In this document: one piece after another, positions 58,671 to 64,000 of the stretch | Position numbering within the stretch: the stretch's first letter is position 1 | How the letters are laid out: each line of letters starts with the position of its first letter | Assembly (NCBI GenBank): GCA_964615095.1 | Contig: CAZTPX010000001.1 | Location: 124,001-188,000 of the forward strand | From: JANXQG01 sp964615095 | GTDB lineage: Bacteria; Planctomycetota; Planctomycetia; Pirellulales; Thermoguttaceae | DNA length: 64,000 nt | Reading direction: 5' to 3' | Translations under genes and position numbers: made by a program | Notes under the pieces: model-generated | Databases searched by the model: none | The model's input: the letters and a program-made list of their open reading frames with translations, nothing else | Told to the model about the DNA's origin: nothing

Positions 58671-61520
58671 TCACGCGGACTTCCGCCGGATCACCGGGAT
58701 TTGCGCGTAGTGGCGATCGTCCAGGGCGGCCAGATCGATTCCCGCATCGTCGATCTTGGCGGGCGTTTCCTCGTCGCGTCGCTGCTTGGGACGCATGTCA
58801 GGCAGCAATTGTAACAGGCTGGGCATGACCATGCAACTCAACAGGCAGCAGGCCATTCCCAGCGTGAGCACCCGTCCCAGGCTGTGCAGGCCGCGATGCG
58901 AGGCGATCATCAGCGCGCCGAAGCCCACGATGTTCATCAGCGTGTTGATCACCAGCGCCGCTGAGGTGGACGGGTTCATGCGGTAAGGATGCGGCTCGCG
59001 CAGATAGTCGTGGACAACTTGCACGCCCGTGTCCACTCCGATCCCCAAGATCAGCGGCAGAACGATCATGTTGGCCGGATTGAGGGGGATGCCCAGCAGG
59101 CCCATCAGGCCGAACAACTGCAGCTTGGAAGTGATCAGCGGCAAGAGGGCCAGGAGGGTCATACGGATGTTGCGGAAATCGAGCCAGACGACCACGATCA
59201 CGATCATGATGCCGTAGAACGCGCCCTTTTCGTAACCCCAGATCAATTCCCGCGATGACTCGTAAACCTGCACCGGGTTGCCGGTCACGGCCGTGTCGAT
59301 CGCCGGGTTCATGCGGTGCAGATTGTCGTCGACGCTGCGCAATTGACGGACGAACTCCTCCATTTCCGTCATGTTCCAGATGTCGGCCTTGGTATGGACC
59401 TGGATGCAGAAATGTCCGCTATGGCCGACGAACCGCGCGACGAGTCCTTCGGGCAGGTCGGTCAGGGCGGGCGGCTCGGGATTCGACATGCTCCGCAAAG
59501 CATAGAGCGCCCGCAGCGTGTCCGCCGCCAGGTTGTCCTGGAAGGTGGTCAGACGCCGATAGTATTCCTCCGGCCCCAGATTCAAGATCAGGTCGCGAAT
59601 GTTCTGTAATTGTTGGGCCTCCGCAGGTTGTCGCATGGCTGTCATCAGGCCTTGCAGCTTCTTCAGCGACTGCTCCAACTGCTCCCACGGCACGACGGGG
59701 ATGTGCGAGTCGATCCTGGGCATCTGCGGCGGCAGATTTACAAGACAATCGTGGATGTGCTGGATCAGCGGCCGCTTTTGCGCCGTGCCGGCCGGCACGT
59801 AGGTGCCGATCTCCTCTACCGAGTCCACCATGGGGCAAAGTTCCCGGTTGGCGTACATCGCCTTCCGCAGCAGCAGTTCTTCGCGGCTTTTGGCTACCAC
59901 GACGGCGAACGAGGCCCCGCAATCGCTTTGCAGCAGCTTCTTTTCCAGCTTTACGCTCTCCAGCCCTTCGGCCTGGAGATTCAGCAGGTTGTAGTCGTAC
60001 CAGAGATCCTTCAGCCCGAAACAGATCAGGATGGTGCAGAGCGCATAGCCGGCCACGACCAGTTTCGGCCGCCGGACCAGCGGCCCCAGCCAGGCGAAGA
60101 CGTCCAGCGGCGCGGGCACCAGCCAAGGCGCGCGGTGGGCATCGGACCAGTGGATCAAGGCGGGCAGCGTGGTCAGCGCGGCCAGCCAGCACAAGAGGAT
60201 GCCGCCGCCGGCGATGATGCCCAACTCGGCGATGCCCGGAAAATCGCTCAGGCCAATGGAAAAAAAGGCCAAGGCCGTGGCCACCGCGCTGGTGGTCAGG
60301 CCCACCCCGATGCTCCGTGTCGTCGCCAGCAAGGCGTCGAAAGTCGACATCTTCTCGCTGCAGTAACGGAGATACTGGGCGATGTGGTAGACGCCGTAAT
60401 CGCTCCCCAGGCCGATCACGATCGTGGCGAACGCGCTACTGAGGATGTTCAGGTGGCCGACCGTCAGGAGGATATAGCCGAACGACCAGCCCATGGGCAC
60501 CAGCAAGGCGACCAGGGCCATCGTGGGATGCCGCACGCAGCCGAAGCCGGCCACGTACAGCAAGGCCACGCCGATGAACGACAGCACGCCGGCCTGGGCC
60601 ATGGCCGCCTGGCTCGACTCCATCTCGTCGTTTTCCATGACGGGCAGGCCCGTCAGACCGATCCAGGCCTCGGGGTGCCGGTTCTTCATGTCGGCGACGA
60701 TCTGCCGCAATTCGGTCAGGCCCTCGGAGTACTCCGTGAAGCTGCCGTTCTTGTCATTCTTGCCCAGGTTCAGAACCACTAGCCCGATGTGGCCCTGGTT
60801 GAGCAACTTGTAGCCGGAGCCGAAGGGATTGCCTTGCCCGGCCGCTAGGGACGACAACTCGGCCAGCGGCGAGCGATACGACCCGGGTTGGCCCAGGGCC
60901 GCGGTGAGGATCTGCCGGCACTGCTGCATTTGCTCCTGCGCGGCGCCGAGCGAGGCGGCAAGTTGACGGGGATCGCCGCGATCGACTTGTTCGGCGAACC
61001 AGGCGATCTGTCCGCCGATGTTCAGCGAGGTGAGGCCGCGGTCCAGATCGCCCTGCAACAGGCCCCGCGACTGATCGACGAAACGGCTGATGTCATTGAG
61101 TTTTTGCAGGTCGACGTGATCGTTATACAGTCCCTTGGACTTCAACTTCTCGACGTCGATCTTGTGAAAGACCGAGTGGAAGAGCCTGGTCTGGCGATTG
61201 AGTTGCGCGGCGAGATCGTCGAGGATCGGTGGCACGACCTGGGGATTCTCGCTGTGTACCACGATGGTCACGTCGTCCGGCTCGCCGAACTCTTGCGTGT
61301 ATTCTGCCCAGCGGCGGTTGCTCTCGCTGGCCGGATTGAGCAGGTCGGAGCGGCTGGTGCGAAAGCCCAGGCTGAGCTGTGCGCCCGTGAGGGAGAGCGC
61401 AACCAGAAGTGCGGAGATTATAATGACGGAAATGGGGAATCGAGCCACAAGCACTGTTAAGAGCTTCAGCGGCTGCCCCAAGAGCGAGGATTCCGTCGGC
61501 GGCTTCCCTTCCGCGGACAT
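58671..61520 (-). CDS. MMPL/RND-family membrane exporter (HpnN-like)
   Basis: 949 residues. Membrane helix 1 (ARFPISVIIISALLVALSLT) is followed by a large periplasmic domain (to about residue 270), five to six helices (for example IVIGLGSDYGVYHIAQYLRY, with the conserved GxxxDY motif), a second helix and periplasmic domain, and a second bundle with VLPLILGIGVDTGVQVVHDY. The tandem architecture and GDY/GVD motifs are those of MMPL lipid exporters such as hopanoid transporter HpnN. It likely moves lipids to the outer membrane. The start at ATG 61520 replaces an implausible upstream extension. Confidence 0.88.
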   Translation of the reverse strand: MSAEGKPPTESSLLGQPLKLLTVLVARFPISVIIISALLVALSLTGAQLSLGFRTSRSDLLNPASESNRRWAEYTQEFGEPDDVTIVVHSENPQVVPPILDDLAAQLNRQTRLFHSVFHKIDVEKLKSKGLYNDHVDLQKLNDISRFVDQSRGLLQGDLDRGLTSLNIGGQIAWFAEQVDRGDPRQLAASLGAAQEQMQQCRQILTAALGQPGSYRSPLAELSSLAAGQGNPFGSGYKLLNQGHIGLVVLNLGKNDKNGSFTEYSEGLTELRQIVADMKNRHPEAWIGLTGLPVMENDEMESSQAAMAQAGVLSFIGVALLYVAGFGCVRHPTMALVALLVPMGWSFGYILLTVGHLNILSSAFATIVIGLGSDYGVYHIAQYLRYCSEKMSTFDALLATTRSIGVGLTTSAVATALAFFSIGLSDFPGIAELGIIAGGGILLCWLAALTTLPALIHWSDAHRAPWLVPAPLDVFAWLGPLVRRPKLVVAGYALCTILICFGLKDLWYDYNLLNLQAEGLESVKLEKKLLQSDCGASFAVVVAKSREELLLRKAMYANRELCPMVDSVEEIGTYVPAGTAQKRPLIQHIHDCLVNLPPQMPRIDSHIPVVPWEQLEQSLKKLQGLMTAMRQPAEAQQLQNIRDLILNLGPEEYYRRLTTFQDNLAADTLRALYALRSMSNPEPPALTDLPEGLVARFVGHSGHFCIQVHTKADIWNMTEMEEFVRQLRSVDDNLHRMNPAIDTAVTGNPVQVYESSRELIWGYEKGAFYGIMIVIVVVWLDFRNIRMTLLALLPLITSKLQLFGLMGLLGIPLNPANMIVLPLILGIGVDTGVQVVHDYLREPHPYRMNPSTSAALVINTLMNIVGFGALMIASHRGLHSLGRVLTLGMACCLLSCMVMPSLLQLLPDMRPKQRRDEETPAKIDDAGIDLAALDDRHYAQIPVIRRKSA

Positions 61521-61656
61521 AAGCTCAATTCCACCAACGAGATAGGACCGAAAACAAGGCCACGTTGCCGCGGGAAGCACGCGGAATCAGCCCCGTGCCC
61601 CCCATCAGAGTTTGCGGATTCTAATGCTTGCACCACTCCACTGCAAGAGGAATCAC

Positions 61657-62520
61657 TTACACGGTTTGCAGCTTGGCGGCCAGCAGCGTGTTCTGCAAGA
61701 GCATGGTGATCGTCAGCGGCCCGACGCCGCCGGGCACGGGCGTGATGTACCCCGCGACCTGGCTGACGGGCTGGAAATCGACATCCCCAACCAACCCTTG
61801 GTCGGTGCGATTTATCCCCACGTCGATGACTGTGGCCCCCGGCTTGACCATCTCGGCCGTGACGAACTTTGCCCGGCCGATGGCCACGATGAGAATATCG
61901 GCCAGGCGCGTGATCGAGGGCAGATCGCGGCTGCGGCTGTGGCAGACGGTTACCGTGGCGTCGCCGCCAGCCCCCTTTTGCACGAGCATCATGGCGATCG
62001 GCTTGCCGACGATCTCACTGCGACCGACGACGACAACGTGTGCCCCGGCCGTGGGGATGTGATGCCGCAAGAGAATTTGTTGAATGCCGTGCGGGGTACA
62101 TGGCAGGAACAAGGGACGACCCTGCACGATACGGCCGACATTTTCCGGATGGAACGCGTCAACATCCTTGTGCGGCAAAACCGCATCCAGCACGCGGGTC
62201 GTATCGATCCCCTTGGGCAGCGGCAGTTGCACCAGGATGCCATGCACGGTCGCGTCGCTGTTCAACTGGCCGATCAACGCCAGAAGATCATCGGTCGACG
62301 TCTCTGCTGCCAGACGGTGCAGGCGGCTCGCGAGGCCGTTTTTTTCGCAGGCGTTCTGCTTACTGCGAACATAGACCTGGCTGGCGGGATCTTCACCCAC
62401 CAGTACCGCCGCCAGACATGGCTTGACACCTGTCCGCCGCGTGAATTCGCACACCTCCACGGCGATCTCTGCGCGGATCTTCTCGGCCAACGCTTTGCCG
62501 TCCAGGAGGATTGCAGTCAT
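61657..62520 (-). CDS. folD: Methylene-THF dehydrogenase / methenyl-THF cyclohydrolase
   Basis: 287 residues. Bifunctional folate enzyme interconverting 5,10-methylene-, methenyl- and 10-formyl-THF with NADP. Landmarks: PCLAAVLVGEDPASQVYVRS with the catalytic K in SKQNACEKNGL, GILVQLPLPKGID, PCTPHGIQQIL, VVVVGRSEIVGKPIAMMLVQ, and GDVDFQPVSQVAGYITPVPG followed by GVGPLTITML. It starts 8 bases after the rpmA stop. Supports the one-carbon flux produced by the gcv operon at the other end of the window. Confidence 0.96.
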   Translation of the reverse strand: MTAILLDGKALAEKIRAEIAVEVCEFTRRTGVKPCLAAVLVGEDPASQVYVRSKQNACEKNGLASRLHRLAAETSTDDLLALIGQLNSDATVHGILVQLPLPKGIDTTRVLDAVLPHKDVDAFHPENVGRIVQGRPLFLPCTPHGIQQILLRHHIPTAGAHVVVVGRSEIVGKPIAMMLVQKGAGGDATVTVCHSRSRDLPSITRLADILIVAIGRAKFVTAEMVKPGATVIDVGINRTDQGLVGDVDFQPVSQVAGYITPVPGGVGPLTITMLLQNTLLAAKLQTV

Positions 62521-62528
62521 GCTCGATG

Positions 62529-62780
62529 CTAATTCGCGGAGTCCACAACGTGTACGCGGCGACCGCCACGATCGAACTTCACGAACCCATCGACCAGGGC
62601 GAAGAGCGTATAGTCGCTGCCCTGCCCGACCCCGTTGCCGGCCTGGAAGACCGTGCCAACCTGCCGCACGATGATGTTTCCGGCCCGGACCTGCTCACCG
62701 CCAAATCGCTTCACGCCGCGACGTTGAGCGTTGGAGTCCCGCCCGTTGCGGCTTGATCCTTGACCTTTCTTATGTGCCAT
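62529..62780 (-). CDS. rpmA: 50S ribosomal protein L27
   Basis: 83 residues, the N-terminal region (MAHKKGQGSSRNGRDSNAQR) reaching the peptidyl-transferase centre, then RRGVKRFGGEQVRAGNIIVR and QVGTVFQAGNGVGQGSDYTL. Starts directly with the mature-type N-terminus, so no leader needs cleavage. In most bacteria it follows rplU; here a 283-base gene-free stretch lies upstream and folD downstream. Confidence 0.97.
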   Translation of the reverse strand: MAHKKGQGSSRNGRDSNAQRRGVKRFGGEQVRAGNIIVRQVGTVFQAGNGVGQGSDYTLFALVDGFVKFDRGGRRVHVVDSAN

Positions 62781-63063
62781 GTCAACACCTAAACCGTTGC
62801 TGTAAACCAGTTTGTGACTTCCGGCTAGGAGTTGGCGCAGCTTGTTCCACAGACCGGAAACCCTTATTTTTAATGGAAAAGGCCGCCGAAGTCAATCCGG
62901 GGAGCGAAGTTTGTGTGATTTCTCGCGGCCTCTTACCGGCAACGGGTAAATCGGGTAGGATTTCTTGTTTGACCAGATCTCCCGATTTCGCGACAATGAA
63001 TGGTTTTGAACCCCGCGGCCGATTCGCCGACTCGCTTCGTGGATAATCTGTGCCAGAAGTATC

Positions 63064-63315
63064 ATGATGACAAGTGCAAAGATTATTGAGTACGTCTCGG
63101 CGGAGCCCTTTCGGCCGTTCCGCATTAAAATGGCAAGCGGGCAGATTTATGACATTCGTCACCCCGAGATGATCCTAGTGGGGCGTTCGTCCGTACGTGT
63201 GTATCAAGTGCGTGAAGGCGATCCAGAGGGACCTCAGCACTGGATCGACGTGTCGTTGACGCTCATGGAAACGCTCGAACCGCTGGAACTCAGGCCCATC
63301 GCCGGAATGAATTAG
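63064..63315 (+). CDS. Small conserved hypothetical protein
   Basis: 83 residues: SAKIIEYVSAEPFRPFRIKM, ASGQIYDIRHPEMILVGRSS, then LTLMETLEPLELRPI. The PFRPF(R)I..ASG..YDIRHPEM core is one I recall as a widespread family of unknown function in planctomycetes and other environmental bacteria; the fold is probably all-beta. The ATG is doubled (ATGATG at 63064/63067). Located 17 bases before the rimO start, it may be co-transcribed with it. Confidence 0.75.
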   Translation: MMTSAKIIEYVSAEPFRPFRIKMASGQIYDIRHPEMILVGRSSVRVYQVREGDPEGPQHWIDVSLTLMETLEPLELRPIAGMN

Positions 63316-63332
63316 CCACTTTTCCCCAACGC

Positions 63333-64000
63333 ATGAGCAAACCTACTTACGCCCTTGTCACGCTCGGCTGTCCCAAGAATCTGGTCGATAGCGAGCGCAT
63401 GGCTGGCCTACTGGGCCTTGACGGCTATGAAATGGTCCGCGAACCGGAAGGCAGCGATTTCGTGGTCATCAATACCTGCGCGTTCATCGCCGAATCGCGC
63501 AGCGAATCGCACGCCGTGATCCGTGAAATGCTCGACCTGAAAAAAGACGGCCGCACCCGCGGCGTGATCGTCACCGGCTGCCTGCCCCAGCGCGAGAAAG
63601 AAAAGCTGCTGGAGATGTACCCCGGCGTCGATCAGCTTGTGGGCGTGTTCGGCCGCGAAGACATCGCCGCTGCCGCCCAGCGACTGATCACCGGGCTGCA
63701 CGAACAGCGGACCGTCTTTCGGCCCGCCCCCACGCGGGCACTGGCCGATACGCAACGACTGCGGATCACGCCCCGCCACCTGGCCTTCCTGAAGATCTCC
63801 GAGGGCTGCAATCGGGCCTGCACCTTCTGCTCCATCCCTCAAATGCGCGGCAAGCATGCCAGCAAACCGATCGAACAGGTCGTAGCCGAGGCCCAGGAAC
63901 TCGTGGCCGACGGCGCCAAGGAACTGATCGTGGTCGCCCAGGACACGACCTTCTACGGCATGGACATCTACGGCAAGCCCCGCTTGGACGACTTGCTGCG
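63333..64000 (+). CDS. rimO: Ribosomal protein S12 methylthiotransferase (5' part, cut by window end)
   Basis: The first 222 codons are present and the frame runs off the end. The UPF0004 domain has the cluster cysteines C13 (VTLGCPKNLVDSERMAG), C49 (VVINTCAFIAESRSES) and C83 (IVTGCLPQREKE); the radical-SAM CxxxCxxC is C159/C163/C166 (ISEGCNRACTFCSIPQMRGK). VVAQDTTFYGMDIYG is the RimO-specific block. It methylthiolates Asp88 of ribosomal protein S12. The start is ATG 63333, matching the family N-terminus (SKPTYALVTLGCPKN). Confidence 0.95.
   Translation, partial: MSKPTYALVTLGCPKNLVDSERMAGLLGLDGYEMVREPEGSDFVVINTCAFIAESRSESHAVIREMLDLKKDGRTRGVIVTGCLPQREKEKLLEMYPGVDQLVGVFGREDIAAAAQRLITGLHEQRTVFRPAPTRALADTQRLRITPRHLAFLKISEGCNRACTFCSIPQMRGKHASKPIEQVVAEAQELVADGAKELIVVAQDTTFYGMDIYGKPRLDDLL

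Overview
The window is GC-rich DNA, almost certainly from a planctomycete (Pirellulales/Thermogutta-like, possibly a metagenome bin). The grounds are established family knowledge: a TIGR03790-family protein, a Tat-exported Gfo/Idh/MocA oxidoreductase, an FHA protein, several small proteins that I recall as restricted to planctomycetes, weak or absent Shine-Dalgarno sites, long proline/alanine/lysine-rich secreted proteins, and palindromic intergenic repeats of the GGACTAAAGTCC type. No rRNA, tRNA or CRISPR array was recognised.

Layout. (1) 1-1256, minus: decayed remnants of what looks like a type I restriction-modification locus (HsdM C-terminus, a frameshifted BRO-N/DinD-like gene, a truncated RadC domain). 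(2) 1257-2422: gene-free and repeat-rich. (3) 2423-28798, all plus: a complete glycine cleavage operon (gcvT-gcvH-gcvPA-gcvPB plus a LipM-like octanoyl/lipoyl transferase), an FHA protein, small conserved proteins, a TPR lipoprotein, a TIGR03790 protein, tadA, a methyltransferase, an oxidoreductase, a fused homocysteine methyltransferase/methylenetetrahydrofolate reductase, a U32 peptidase coupled to a 49-residue protein, cardiolipin synthase, sucC-sucD-rsmE-mutM, a deoxyribosyltransferase-like protein, a response regulator and a HAD phosphatase. A small minus-strand two-gene cassette interrupts this at 22.1-22.6 kb. (4) 28831-32104, minus: a repeat-rich secreted TPR protein, a small hypothetical and a zinc-peptidase-like protein. 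(5) 32270-34970, plus: an ECF sigma factor and its probable membrane-bound anti-sigma partner. (6) 35134-62780, all minus: an HD hydrolase, a GH39-like glycosidase, two overlapping beta-helix proteins, then a tightly packed exopolysaccharide locus of 12 genes (55853 down to 42101), an MFS exporter, a PAP2 phosphatase, a large MMPL/RND exporter, folD and rpmA. (7) 63064-64000, plus: a small conserved protein and the 5' part of rimO.

How the genes work together. The gcv genes, the lipoyl transferase, folD and the MTHFR fusion all serve one-carbon/folate metabolism. The polysaccharide locus has everything needed for a Wzy-type pathway: initiating undecaprenyl-phosphate sugar transferase, three or four glycosyltransferases, flippase, O-antigen-ligase/polymerase, Wzz-like protein, CpsD-like ATPase, deacetylase and a FemAB/GNAT-like protein. 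Its odd members are a radical-SAM protein with a methylthiotransferase-type N-terminus, a CpsD homologue without the Walker A lysine, and a sugar transferase with a degenerate GGDEF-like N-terminus. These are the best candidates for new biology. The second theme is decayed mobile DNA: REP-like palindromes, a remnant of a REP-associated tyrosine transposase, MITE-like inverted repeats and a dispersed repeat present twice.
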